39,489 bases of DNA from Betaproteobacteria bacterium SG8_39 (GTDB lineage: Bacteria; Pseudomonadota; Gammaproteobacteria; Burkholderiales; SG8-39). The notes under the pieces are model-generated. The model had not been told where the DNA came from, made no database searches, and saw nothing but the letters and a program-made list of their open reading frames with translations. Both the position numbers and the translations under genes were made by a program. This document shows, piece by piece, positions 28,247 through 36,685 of the stretch. Within the stretch, counting starts at the first letter, position 1; every line of letters starts with the position of its first letter. The DNA is taken from the NCBI GenBank assembly GCA_001303445.1, contig LJTQ01000005.1, positions 1-39,489 of the forward strand. Direction: 5' to 3'.

Positions 28247-29194
28247 ATGGATATCCGGCTCAACCAGAACGACGTTACCAATCGGATCAACGTCGAGGAT
28301 GCGAGCCGGGTCAGGGCCGCCGTCCTGGAGATATTTCAGACGCGCTATCCGGGGGTCGACTTCGCGCCCCTTGCGCAGGCCTTCGACGACGTCAGCGCGC
28401 TGTTCGACGGCCGTTTTCCGGGCTACCTCGCCTGCGACACGCTGTACCACGACGTGCGCCACACGCTCGACATGGCGCTCGCGATGGCGCGCCTGATCGA
28501 CGGACACGATCGTTCCTGCGCCGTCCCAGAGCGGCTCGGTGCGCGGCGCGCGATGCTCGGCGTGATCATCGCGCTGCTGCACGACAGCGGCTACATCAAG
28601 CGGGTTTCGGAAAAAGACGTGCCCAACGGCGCCGTCTTCACCAAAGTGCATGTCAGCCGCAGCGCGGACTTTCTGCTGCGCTATCTGCCACAGCACGGCT
28701 TCGCGCCTGAGGCCGCGCTGGCGGCGCAGCTGGTGCATTTCACCGGATACGAGCTGGAGGTCGACGACATCAAGATCCAGGATGGCAAGGACCGCCTGAT
28801 CGGCTACATGGTCGGCACCGCAGACCTGCTCGGCCAGATGTCGGATCGCATGTACCTGGAAAAATGCCGCGATTTCCTCTACGAAGAGTTCGTCTGGGGA
28901 CACATCGCTCGCGAAACCCTGCCCGACGGCAAGGAAATCGTGCGCTACGCGTCCCCCGAGGATCTGATCACCAAGACACCCGGGTTTTACGAGTACGTTG
29001 CGCGCCAGCGCATCCAAAAGAAGCTCGGTGCGGCCGACCGCTACGCGGCGGCGCATTTCGACGGCCCGAGCCTGTATCAGTCCGAGATCGATCGCAACAT
29101 GGATTTTCTGCGCGAGACGATCGAGACGGCCGACTTCGAGCGGCTGCGGCGCGGCTGCTACTCGCTGTCACAGGCCGACCAGCGCGCGGCCTGA
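28247..29194 (+). CDS. HD-domain phosphohydrolase
   Basis: The 315-residue protein starts at ATG 28247 (MDIRLNQNDVTNRINVEDAS); the track ORF begins inside rnpB and is not credible there. An HD/PDEase-type domain shows LYHDVRHTLDMALAMARLID and the metal-binding pair in IIALLHDSGYIKR, then VHVSRSADFLLRYLPQHG and QLVHFTGYE. The pattern resembles cyclic nucleotide phosphodiesterase HD domains, but it is not an HD-GYP protein. There is no membrane segment or sensor domain. The substrate is unknown. A PAS-domain gene follows 127 bp downstream on the same strand and might be a functional partner. Confidence 0.85.
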   Translation: MDIRLNQNDVTNRINVEDASRVRAAVLEIFQTRYPGVDFAPLAQAFDDVSALFDGRFPGYLACDTLYHDVRHTLDMALAMARLIDGHDRSCAVPERLGARRAMLGVIIALLHDSGYIKRVSEKDVPNGAVFTKVHVSRSADFLLRYLPQHGFAPEAALAAQLVHFTGYELEVDDIKIQDGKDRLIGYMVGTADLLGQMSDRMYLEKCRDFLYEEFVWGHIARETLPDGKEIVRYASPEDLITKTPGFYEYVARQRIQKKLGAADRYAAAHFDGPSLYQSEIDRNMDFLRETIETADFERLRRGCYSLSQADQRAA

Positions 29195-29321
29195 GGAATC
29201 CTCGCGCGGCGTCTGACGAGCCGCCGGCGTCTGCGCACTTTGTCACGTTAGCCTGAAATATCCGGCGTTTTGCGACCTACGTCGCTTGCAGCCCCGGGGA
29301 GGCCATGGCCGAATCGGTGCC

Positions 29322-29816
29322 ATGACAGTTTCTTTAAGAGTCGCCCCCGTCGCGCGGGCTGCCTGCGGCCCACGCAATCTGCGCCAGGATTCGGCGCCCG
29401 CACTGTTCCGCCTGCTGTCGGACAGCGCCTTGTCGCGCGCTGCGCTGGCGTCCTGTGGCGCCGCCGTCGCGATCGTGGATGCGCAGGACGCTCAATGGCC
29501 GATTGCCTACCTGAACCCTGCGTTCGAGCACATGTTCGGTTATCGCGACGGCGAGGTGAGAGGGCGGCCTTTGCTGTCCTTGTTCCTCGACCATGATGCA
29601 CACGTTCAGGATCGGCTGCTCGAGACGGTGGAGGCGCCGCATGAGCTGCGCGCCCTTCACCGCAGCGGCGAGCCGCTCGACGTCGAGGTCGTCACGGGCC
29701 CGGTGCACGACAGCGCCGGGCGCCTGACCCACTGGGTACTGACCTTCACCGATCGTACCGAACTCGCGCAGCTGCGCGAGGAGCTTGCCGCCCTGAGATC
29801 GCCGCGCGTCGCCTGA
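29322..29816 (+). CDS. Stand-alone PAS-domain protein
   Basis: The 164-residue protein starts at ATG 29322 (MTVSLRVAPVARAACG); the track ORF starts 12 codons earlier. A single PAS domain spans about residues 40-150: ALASCGAAVAIVDAQD, IAYLNPAFEHMFGYRDGEVRGRPLLSLF and THWVLTFTDRTELAQLREEL. A C-terminal helix remains, but there is no kinase, GGDEF or DNA-binding domain. The Cys of LOV domains (NCRFLQ) is absent, so it is not a blue-light LOV sensor. It may interact with a separate effector. Confidence 0.85.
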   Translation: MTVSLRVAPVARAACGPRNLRQDSAPALFRLLSDSALSRAALASCGAAVAIVDAQDAQWPIAYLNPAFEHMFGYRDGEVRGRPLLSLFLDHDAHVQDRLLETVEAPHELRALHRSGEPLDVEVVTGPVHDSAGRLTHWVLTFTDRTELAQLREELAALRSPRVA

Positions 29817-29833
29817 CGCGCTGTCCGCGCCGA

Positions 29834-29992
29834 TTATTCCTTCGCGCGCAGGGATTGCACGAGGTCGATCAGCATCAGCACGAAACCGATGCCCGCGACG
29901 GCCCACAGTGCGAATTCGTTCAGCTTGACCACGACCGGCCCGATGAACACGGCGAGCAGCACCGCCGCAACGATTCCACCCAGCACCTTCAT
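29834..29992 (-). CDS. Small membrane protein (52 aa), not in ORF track
   Basis: The minus-strand frame reads MKVLGGIVAAVLLAVFIG, then PVVVKLNEFALWAVAGIGFV and LMLIDLVQSLRAKE. It has two short hydrophobic helices with a brief loop. GGGGAG is placed about 9 bp before ATG 29992 (GGGGAGACGAAGGAATG), a credible Shine-Dalgarno. It ends at TAA 29834, 17 bp from the convergent PAS gene. It lies 33 bp after the amidase fragment in the TRAP operon orientation. I do not recognise a named family; the function is unknown. Confidence 0.72.
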   Translation of the reverse strand: MKVLGGIVAAVLLAVFIGPVVVKLNEFALWAVAGIGFVLMLIDLVQSLRAKE

Positions 29993-30025
29993 TCCTTCGT
30001 CTCCCCGTTCTGCTTCGGTTTCACG

Positions 30026-30436
30026 CTAGACCTCCGCATCCGCCGCGACCGCGCCCACCAGCCAGCGCGCGGTCCGCAGTAGGCGCGCGTCGGTGCCGCG
30101 CGCCCCGACGAGCTGAACGCCGAGCGGCAGTCCGTTCGCGCCCTGCATGAGCGGCAGGGTGATGGCGGGCATCCCCGCGAACGTCCACAGCGTGCAGAAC
30201 GACGGGTCGCCCGTCGCGTCGAGTCCCTTCGGTGCGGTCCCCGGCGCCGCCGGGGTGAGGATCGCATCGCAGCGCTCGAAGATCTCCTCGAACCCCGCGT
30301 TGATGATCGGAATGCGCGCGACCGCCTGCTGGTAGTCCAGCGCCGTCACCGCACGGCCGCGCTCGAGCTGCGCCCGCAGCGACGCGGACAATTGGTCCCG
30401 TCCGCGTGCCCACTCGGCATCGAGGTTCGCGGCCAT
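30026..30436 (-). pseudogene. Amidase, C-terminal fragment after in-frame TAA
   Basis: The 136-residue segment MAANLDAEWARGRDQLSASL... continues the amidase fold of the preceding ORF in the same frame, directly after the TAA at 30439-30437. It contains the family's C-terminal part: DAILTPAAPGTAPKG, DPSFCTLWTFAGMPAITLPL and LPLGVQLVGARGTDARLLRTARWL. Its ATG abuts the stop, and GGAAG lies 5 bp upstream, so translation could restart and make a separate chain. Together with the upstream ORF it would make a normal 448-residue amidase. Confidence 0.8.
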
Positions 30437-31372
30437 TTACGCTTCCATGATCGTGCGATGCCAGGCAAGCGAATCCCCGGTGGTCGCCGGCAGGTCCAGG
30501 TCGACGACGCGCTCGCCGAGATGTTCCACGAGCTCGGCAAAGCCCTCCCGCTGGTCGCCGTCGCTCTGGTCCCAGAGCGGCGTGCGCGCAAACGCGAGCA
30601 GCGGTGGGAGTGGCGGATCCTCCGCGGCGACGCGGCAAAACGGCGGCCGTGCCCGCGGCCGCGTGTCCGGATCGGCGTCGTCGTAGCCGACCAGCGACTC
30701 GCAGATCAGCGCGACGTCCTCGACCGAGCGCGCAAAGACGCCCACATGATCCAGCGTGCGCGAAAGTTTCAGAACGCCCGAGCGCGGAATCAGGCCATGC
30801 GTCGGCTTGAAGCCGAACACCCCGCAGAATGCGGCAGGCCGGATCACCGAACCGTTGGTCTGGCTGCCCAGCGCGAGCGGCACCATTCCGGCCGCAACCG
30901 CAGCAGCCGATCCGGAGGACGATCCGCCGGGGGTGTGCTCCGGGTTGTGCGGATTGCGCGTTTTGCCCGGCGTGTAGGTCGCGCATTCGGTGGTAACCGT
31001 CTTCCCCATGATGACGGCACCGGCCGCACGCAGCATTGCCACTGCCGCGGCGTCGTGCGCGGGTGTGCGGCCGGCATGTAAAACCGTGCCGTCCTCGGTG
31101 GGCATGTCAGCGGTATCGAAGATGTCCTTGACCGCGACCGGCACGCCGTGCAGCGGGCCAATTGCGCGCCCCTCTCTGCGGTCGGCATCGCGGGCATGCG
31201 CCTGCGTCCGCGCATGCTCGGGATCCAGATAGGTCCAGGCCTCGATCGCCGGGTCCGCCTCCGCAATCCTGGCAAGGCAGGCCTCGACCAGCTCCTCGGC
31301 GCTCAGTGCGCCGTCGCGAATCGCCCGCGCCGCGTCGCTCGCCGAGAGCCAGTTGAGTTTTGACGCATCCAT
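30437..31372 (-). pseudogene. Amidase (amidase-signature family), N-terminal 311 aa, interrupted by TAA
   Basis: The 311-residue ORF starts MDASKLNWLSASDAARAIRDG and carries the whole amidase-signature core. The catalytic Lys lies in VPVAVKDIFDTADMPTEDGT. The cis-Ser region is HTPGGSSSGSAAAVAAGM, and the nucleophile Ser is in SQTNGSVIRPAAFCGVFGFKPTHG. It ends at TAA after RTIMEA, about two thirds of the usual length; the remainder follows in the same frame. This points to one nonsense change (or an assembly error). It starts 7 bp after dctM and belongs to the TRAP operon, so the substrate is probably an amide or a ureido compound imported by it. GatA identity is not supported. Confidence 0.85.
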
Positions 31373-31379
31373 GCCGAGC

Positions 31380-32726
31380 TCAACGTCCGTAAATCAAGTT
31401 CGGCAGCCAGAACAGCACCTGCGGGAAAACGTACACCACGAACATGGTGACGAACACCATGCCCAGAAAGGGGAAGCAGCCCTTGAAGATCGTCCATAGC
31501 TGCACGTGCGGCGGCGCGATGCCCTTCAGGTAGTACGCCGACATGGCCATCGGTGGCGTGAGGAACGACGTTTGCAGATTGAGCGCCACCAGGATGCCGA
31601 ACATCATTGGGTCGACGTCGAAGTGCGGCAGCAGCGGCAGGAAGATCGGCACGAAGATGATGATGATCTCGCTCCATTCCAGCGGCCAGCCCAGCAGGAA
31701 GATGATGCACTGCGAGATGATGAGGAACATGACCGTATTGAGGTTCAAGCCAAGGACGAAGTCCTTGATGAGACCTTCGCCGCCGAGATACGAGAACACC
31801 GACGAAAAGGTCCATGACCCCACGAACAGGAAGCACACCATGGCCGAGGTGCGGGCCGTAAGGTAAACGGCTTCCTGAAGGCGCTGCCAGGTCAGCGCGC
31901 GGTACGCCGCCGCCAGGACCAGGCTGCCCAGCGCGCCGATCGCGGCCGCCTCGGTCGGCGTTGCCAGGCCGAAAAGGATCGAACCCAGCACCGACAGAAT
32001 CAGCACGGCGAGCGGCACGAAGGCCTGGAGCAGCAATATCCCCGCCTTCGTCCAGGGCACGTTGCTCTCGCTCTCTGGCAGCTTCGGCGCGAGCTTGGGA
32101 TTGATTACGGCGCGCGTGATCACGTAGCCGATGTACAGCCCGGCCAGCAGCATGCCCGGTATCAGCGCGGCTGCATACAGCCGCACCACCGAGATGGACG
32201 CCGTGGCGGAATAGACGATCAGCATGATCGAGGGCGGAATCAGGATGCCGAGGGTTCCACCTGCGCAGATCACGCCCGCGGAGAGCCGCTGGTCGTAGCC
32301 CGCCTTGAGCATCGCCGGAAACGCGAGCAGACCCATCAACGTCACCACCGCGCCGACGATGCCGGTGGCGGTGGCAAACAGCGCGCAGGTCACCAGTGCC
32401 GCGACGGCCATCGCGCCCGGCACGTGGCGGAACGCGACCTGAAGGCTGTAAAAAAGGCGATCGAGAATGCTGGCGCGCTCGACCACATAACCCATGAACA
32501 GGAACAGCGGCACCGCAACGAGCACGTCGTTGCTCATGATGCTCCAGGTGTTCTGCGTCAACAGGTAGAAGATGCGGCTTTCGAAAAACTCCTGGCCGGG
32601 CTGATAGTAGGCATAGAAGCCGAACCCCACAGCCATCCCCATCAGCGTGAACGCGATCGGGAACCCCAGCAGGATGACGAAGATGAACAGCCCCAGCATC
32701 ACCAGGGCGATGGCCGGATCGCTCAC
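31380..32726 (-). CDS. dctM: TRAP transporter large permease DctM
   Basis: The 448-residue inner-membrane protein has about 12 helices and belongs to the DctM family, which drives Na+- or H+-coupled uptake of organic acids. The start is GTG 32726 (VSDPAIALVMLGLFIFVILLGFP), overlapping the dctQ stop as GTGA; the track ORF extends upstream into dctQ. Family segments include VAVPLFLFMGYVVERA, AGGTLGILIPPSIMLIVYS and GLATPTEAAAIGALG. Order is dctP-dctQ-dctM, then amidase. Confidence 0.96.
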   Translation of the reverse strand: MSDPAIALVMLGLFIFVILLGFPIAFTLMGMAVGFGFYAYYQPGQEFFESRIFYLLTQNTWSIMSNDVLVAVPLFLFMGYVVERASILDRLFYSLQVAFRHVPGAMAVAALVTCALFATATGIVGAVVTLMGLLAFPAMLKAGYDQRLSAGVICAGGTLGILIPPSIMLIVYSATASISVVRLYAAALIPGMLLAGLYIGYVITRAVINPKLAPKLPESESNVPWTKAGILLLQAFVPLAVLILSVLGSILFGLATPTEAAAIGALGSLVLAAAYRALTWQRLQEAVYLTARTSAMVCFLFVGSWTFSSVFSYLGGEGLIKDFVLGLNLNTVMFLIISQCIIFLLGWPLEWSEIIIIFVPIFLPLLPHFDVDPMMFGILVALNLQTSFLTPPMAMSAYYLKGIAPPHVQLWTIFKGCFPFLGMVFVTMFVVYVFPQVLFWLPNLIYGR

Positions 32727-33319
32727 TTGGCAGACTCCTGTTGTGCGGCACCGCCACCGGCGTATTGCTCCATCAACACGTCCTCGAGCTCCTCGACATC
32801 GTGCAGCCGCTGCGGCCATCGGTTGTCGCGCATGCACATAATGCAGCGCAGGACTTCGGCGACCCCCTGGATTGCCAGCAGGGCGGCACCGAACGGGATC
32901 AGGAGCTTGAGCTGCCACACCGGGACGCCGACCGGGCTGTTGACGCTCACCTCGCGAATCCTGAATGCCTCATAGCCGTAATTCCAGCCGGCATACATGA
33001 GTGCGAGCACGCCCGGGAAAAAGAACAAGACGTACAAGGTGATCTCGATGATGGCCTGTCCCCGAGGCGGCCACATGCGGTAGATGAAGTCACCGCGGAC
33101 ATGGCCGTTGCGAGAAAGGGTGTAGGCCCCCGCCATGAAGAAAAGGCCGCCGTACATCAAGTAGCTGAAGTCGAACGCCCAGCTCGTCGGATCGTTCAAC
33201 ACATAGCGCATGAACACCTCGAACGAGGTGCCAAACGTCAAGATGATGATGCACCAGGCGAATGCGTGGCCGACCATCTTCGATAGCTGGTCGACGCCGT
33301 AAATGAAGCGATTGATCAT
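32723..33319 (-). CDS. dctQ: TRAP transporter small permease DctQ
   Basis: The 198-residue membrane protein has four helices: AFAWCIIILTFGTSFEVFMRYVL, FSYLMYGGLFFMAGAYTL, IIEITLYVLFFFPGVLALMYAGW, and LLIPFGAALLAIQGVAEVLRC. The RYVLNDPTSWAFD segment is the conserved DctQ motif. It forms the membrane part of the TRAP carrier with DctM. A hairpin with T-run separates it from dctP, 47 bp before its ATG. Confidence 0.94.
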   Translation of the reverse strand: MINRFIYGVDQLSKMVGHAFAWCIIILTFGTSFEVFMRYVLNDPTSWAFDFSYLMYGGLFFMAGAYTLSRNGHVRGDFIYRMWPPRGQAIIEITLYVLFFFPGVLALMYAGWNYGYEAFRIREVSVNSPVGVPVWQLKLLIPFGAALLAIQGVAEVLRCIMCMRDNRWPQRLHDVEELEDVLMEQYAGGGAAQQESAK

Positions 33320-33354
33320 GTCAGCCCCTGCGCGCGGCCGGATGCATAAAGAAC

Positions 33355-33390
33355 GTCAAGAAAAATGGGGCGGCGCAACGCACCGCCCCA
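33355..33390 (-). terminator. Intra-operon terminator/attenuator between dctP and dctQ
   Basis: On the minus strand TGGGGCGG-TGCGTTGCG-CCGCCCCA (33390-33366) is followed by TTTTTCTT. This rho-independent-like hairpin would cut most transcripts after dctP, so the binding protein is made in excess over the permeases. Confidence 0.8.
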
Positions 33391-33424
33391 GTCCAGCCCT
33401 GGGTACCCAGCCAGGAATTCAGGC

Positions 33425-34561
33425 TCAGCCCGGGATTTTGACCTTGAACACGTGCTCGTAGCCGAGCTTGTAGTCCGCGTCGTTCATCCAGTAGTAGTAG
33501 GCAACGCGCTTGGCCCAGTCACGCTGCGATTCCACCACTTTCTTGAAGAACGGATCCGCATCGGAGAGTCGCTTGGTCAGCACATCCCAGGCCTCGAGCT
33601 GCGCCTTGAAGACCGACGTCGGCGTACGCAGCACGTTGACCTTGTGCTTGTTGATCAGCACCTGCAGATCGCGCGAGTAGTTGTCCATCGCGGTCCACCA
33701 GTTCGACGAGGACGCGGCCTCCACGGCGTGCTGCCAAATCGCCTGCAGGTCCTTGGGCATCGCGTCCCACTTCTTCTTGTTGATGATGATCTCGAAGAAT
33801 TCCATCGCCTGGTGATAGCTGCCCAGCTCGTAGTTCTTGATGACGTCCTGCGCGCCGAAACGGCTGTCCGAGGTCGGATTGTTGAATTCGAACGCTTCGA
33901 TGACACCGCGCTCGAGGGCCGGGATGATTTCGCCCCCACCAAGCTGCGTCACCTTGGCGCCCATTTCCTGGAACAGGTCCGCCGCGAGTCCCACGGTGCG
34001 GTACTTGAGGCCCTTGAGCTGGCTCGCATCGGTGATTGGCTTCTTGAACCAGCCGAGCGGCTGGGTCGGCATCGGCATCGCGAAAAATCCGACCACGTTC
34101 AAGTTGAGCTTGCCCAGCAATTCCCTGTACAGGTCGAGTCCGCCCCCGCGATAGATCCACGCCAGCGTCTGGTGGGCATCGCAGCCGTTGATGGGGCCCG
34201 AGCCGAAGAGCGACGCCACCTTGGACTTGCCGTACCAGTACACCGGTACCGTGTGTCCAGCGTCCAGCACGCCCTTGCTCACCGCATCCATAACCTCGAA
34301 CGACTTCACCACCGCACCACCAGTGAGATAGTCGATCCGGATGCGACCGCCCGACATATCGTTCACGCGCTTGACGAACTCCTGGGCCATCTCGTTGAAG
34401 ATGTCCGTGGCGCTCCACGAGCCCTGCATCTTGATGACGATCGGCGACTGCGACTTCGCGATCATCGGGAAGCCGAGCGTCGCAGCGCCGGTCGCGGCAG
34501 CCGCCGCGCCGGTCAGGAACTTGCGTCGGCCCGACGTCGGTACTTTCTTTACTTCATTCAT
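33425..34561 (-). CDS. dctP: TRAP transporter substrate-binding protein (DctP/TakP type)
   Basis: The 378-residue periplasmic protein has a twin-arginine-type leader GRRKFLTGAAAAATGAATLG, so it may be exported folded by Tat. The DctP fold follows: IDYLTGGAVVKSFEVMDAVSKGVLDAGHTVPVYW, and the family signature LKYRTVGLAADLFQEMGAKV, with EFNNPTSDSRFG near the binding pocket as in TakP-like proteins for 2-oxo acids. ATG 34561 is chosen for its strong ribosome site GAGGAGG; the track ORF starts far upstream. The ligand is unknown; the downstream amidase suggests a compound that bears an amide. Confidence 0.93.
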   Translation of the reverse strand: MNEVKKVPTSGRRKFLTGAAAAATGAATLGFPMIAKSQSPIVIKMQGSWSATDIFNEMAQEFVKRVNDMSGGRIRIDYLTGGAVVKSFEVMDAVSKGVLDAGHTVPVYWYGKSKVASLFGSGPINGCDAHQTLAWIYRGGGLDLYRELLGKLNLNVVGFFAMPMPTQPLGWFKKPITDASQLKGLKYRTVGLAADLFQEMGAKVTQLGGGEIIPALERGVIEAFEFNNPTSDSRFGAQDVIKNYELGSYHQAMEFFEIIINKKKWDAMPKDLQAIWQHAVEAASSSNWWTAMDNYSRDLQVLINKHKVNVLRTPTSVFKAQLEAWDVLTKRLSDADPFFKKVVESQRDWAKRVAYYYWMNDADYKLGYEHVFKVKIPG

Positions 34562-34685
34562 GATGATGCCTCCTCTATGAGCAACATGCGGATGCGCCGG
34601 AACGGTCGCCCGACGCGTGTCCGATGGGAACAGGGCGCGGGCCCGTACCCCAGGCTCGTGCGTACCCCCCAAAAAGGACGTGGAC

Positions 34686-34714
34686 ATTCTAGACCCCCCT
34701 CCCGAGCGTCGCAA
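34686..34714 (-). promoter_or_regulatory. Sigma70 promoter of the TRAP operon
   Basis: Reading the minus strand, TTGCGA (34714-34709) and TAGAAT (34691-34686) are separated by exactly 17 bp. Transcription would start near 34679, giving a leader of about 118 nt before dctP. The 193-bp gap to the preceding antiporter gene holds nothing else that I can recognise. Confidence 0.6.
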
Positions 34715-34754
34715 GGCGACTCCACGATCCGAAACGAGACGCATCGCCGCCGAA

Positions 34755-36440
34755 TCAGGCGTAGTACAGGACGAGGTAGGCGGCGAGGAGTATCGCCACC
34801 CAAAGCGCCATTCCCCCGGTGGTCCAGGTCCGCGCCAGTATGCCGTCGGCGCCGTGGTGCCGGTGCAGGGCGGCACCGAGCCGGGACAGCAGAAGGTGGG
34901 CGAACGACCGGCTCGCCGCCCGGGCCATCGCCAGCAGGCGATCGAGCCCGTGCACCAGCCGCGGCGCCAGGCGCCGGTACAGCCAGTCCGTGTCGAGCGT
35001 GATCGTCAGCGTTCGCCGCAGCATCGGCAGCATGACGAAAAACGCGAGGCCCGAAAACAGCAGCAACTCGAGCTGCACGACCACGTGCGCGCCCGTGTAC
35101 GGCACGTAGTCCACCGGGTACGGCAGCCGCGCGTACAGCGGCCCGTACAGCACCCCCAGCCCCACACAGAGCGCCGCGAACAGCAGCATCGCCAGCCGCA
35201 TGTTGAGCGGCGGTTCCGGCGGACGCAGCCCGGAGTCCCTCTGGAAGAAGACGAACCAGGGAAACTTGATTCCGGCGTGCAGGAAAACGCCCGCCGACGC
35301 GGCGGCCAGCGCGAGGTAGACCCAGAGCAGGTGCTGGTCGACCGCGGCCTGCGCGATCATCGACTTCGAGACGAAGCCCGAGGTCAGCGGGAACGACGAG
35401 ATGGCGAGCGCACCGATGCCGCCGCACACGGCCGTCAACGGCATGGTGCGGAACAGGCCGCCCAGGTCGGTGCACTTGCGCCGGCCCGTGGCGTAGAGCA
35501 CCGATCCGGCCGACATCAGCAATAGCGCCTTGTAAAGGATGTGCGTAAAGGCGTGCGCCGCGGCGCCGTTCAGGGCGACCTCCGTGCCGATGCCGATGCC
35601 CGTCACCATGAAGCCGACCTGGTTGACGATGCTGTACGCCAGGATGCGCCGCATGTCGTTTTCCAGTAGGGCGTAAACGATGCCGTAGAACACCATGAAC
35701 AGGCCGACCCACACCAGAATCTCGGCGCCGGGAAAGCCGCGCAGCAGCACGTACACGGCGGTCTTCGTGGTGAACGCCGACAGGAACACCGTTCCGCTCC
35801 AAGAGGCCTCGGGATAGGCGTCCGGCAGCCAGGCGGAGAGCGGCGGCGCCCCTGCGTTGACCAGGAATCCGGCGAGGATCAGCCAGTGCGCCGGGGTGTC
35901 GAGCGCGAACTGGGTAAACAGGGTGGAGTCCGTCGCGGAAACGTGCCCGGCGACCCCGGCCAGAAGCAGCACGCCGCCGAGCAGGTGCACAGCCAGGTAG
36001 CGCCGGCTCGCGGCCCAGGCGCGTGACGTCCCCGCGCTCCAGATGACGAGCGTCGAGCCGATCGCCATCAGCTCCCAGAACACGAACAGCGTAACGAGGT
36101 CGCCGGCCAGTGTCGCGCCGATCGCCGAGCCGGCGTAGACGTAGGCGGCCGGCAGCTCGAGTCGGCTCTTCTGGCCCAGCGCGAACAGCGCACCGCCGAA
36201 CACCATGATCGCGAACACGGTCGCGAATAGGCGCGAGAGCCGGTCCACCGCGTAGGGCACGATGTCCAGGCCGAGGTACTCGGCGCGCCAGAGCACACCC
36301 TCCGGCGCCGAGAGCACCAGCGCAAGCGCGGCCAGCGGCGCGCCGAGCGCCACGATCGACCGCGCGTGGCCGCGCAGCAGCGCAAGCAGCAGGCCTGCGA
36401 CGATGACGATCAGGCCGGGATGCGCCAGCGCACTAGCCAC
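34755..36440 (-). CDS. MrpD/NuoL-like cation/proton antiporter subunit
   Basis: The 561-residue polytopic protein is of the proton-conducting membrane transporter family shared by NuoL/M/N and Mrp subunits. Key charged residues are kept: Glu in LFVFWELMAIGS, Lys in TTKTAVYVLL, and Lys in HILYKALLLM. NAGAPPLSAWLPDAYPEAS is typical of MrpD-like antiporter subunits. A C-terminal extension (RRTLTITLDTDWLYRRLAPRLVHGLDRLL) resembles the long amphipathic helix region of NuoL/MrpA. It starts at ATG 36440, overlapping the small-protein stop by 8 bp. It is the last gene of the antiporter cluster. Confidence 0.9.
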   Translation of the reverse strand: MASALAHPGLIVIVAGLLLALLRGHARSIVALGAPLAALALVLSAPEGVLWRAEYLGLDIVPYAVDRLSRLFATVFAIMVFGGALFALGQKSRLELPAAYVYAGSAIGATLAGDLVTLFVFWELMAIGSTLVIWSAGTSRAWAASRRYLAVHLLGGVLLLAGVAGHVSATDSTLFTQFALDTPAHWLILAGFLVNAGAPPLSAWLPDAYPEASWSGTVFLSAFTTKTAVYVLLRGFPGAEILVWVGLFMVFYGIVYALLENDMRRILAYSIVNQVGFMVTGIGIGTEVALNGAAAHAFTHILYKALLLMSAGSVLYATGRRKCTDLGGLFRTMPLTAVCGGIGALAISSFPLTSGFVSKSMIAQAAVDQHLLWVYLALAAASAGVFLHAGIKFPWFVFFQRDSGLRPPEPPLNMRLAMLLFAALCVGLGVLYGPLYARLPYPVDYVPYTGAHVVVQLELLLFSGLAFFVMLPMLRRTLTITLDTDWLYRRLAPRLVHGLDRLLAMARAASRSFAHLLLSRLGAALHRHHGADGILARTWTTGGMALWVAILLAAYLVLYYA

Positions 36441-36684
36441 GCTCGTCCTCCTGATAGTAGCGATCAGGGCGCTTAAGCAACACGCCCAGCGCCTTCGCCG
36501 CCACGATCAGCGCCGCGCAGGCCAAGAACCCGTACCAGGCGCCGAAGCCGAACACGCCCTCGATCGCAAAATGGGGATGCAGGTCCACCGCGAACTCGGC
36601 GAGCACCGTGACCGCGAGCACGACGATGAACACGCGCCAAAGCAGGCGAATGGTCGAGGCGCGTGCCAGCCAATGGTCGTCCAT
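36433..36684 (-). CDS. Small two-helix membrane protein in antiporter cluster
   Basis: The 83-residue protein has two predicted helices (IRLLWRVFIVVLAVTVLAEFAV and WYGFLACAALIVAAKALGVLL), an HPHF-containing loop, and a charged tail, LKRPDRYYQEDERG. It lies between two MrpD-like genes, overlapping the next by 8 bp and 1 bp after the previous stop, so it is surely co-transcribed. It is probably an accessory subunit; it does not match MrpE, F or G in an obvious way. Confidence 0.8.
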   Translation of the reverse strand: MDDHWLARASTIRLLWRVFIVVLAVTVLAEFAVDLHPHFAIEGVFGFGAWYGFLACAALIVAAKALGVLLKRPDRYYQEDERG

Positions 36685-36685
36685 C

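Noticed and set aside
29334-29906. Minus-strand 190-aa ORF opposite the PAS gene
   Set aside because: Antisense of a recognisable PAS domain, with no motif of its own.
33365-35002. Plus-strand ORF of 545 aa opposite dctP
   Set aside because: Antisense shadow of dctP and its upstream region, Arg/His-rich with no domain.
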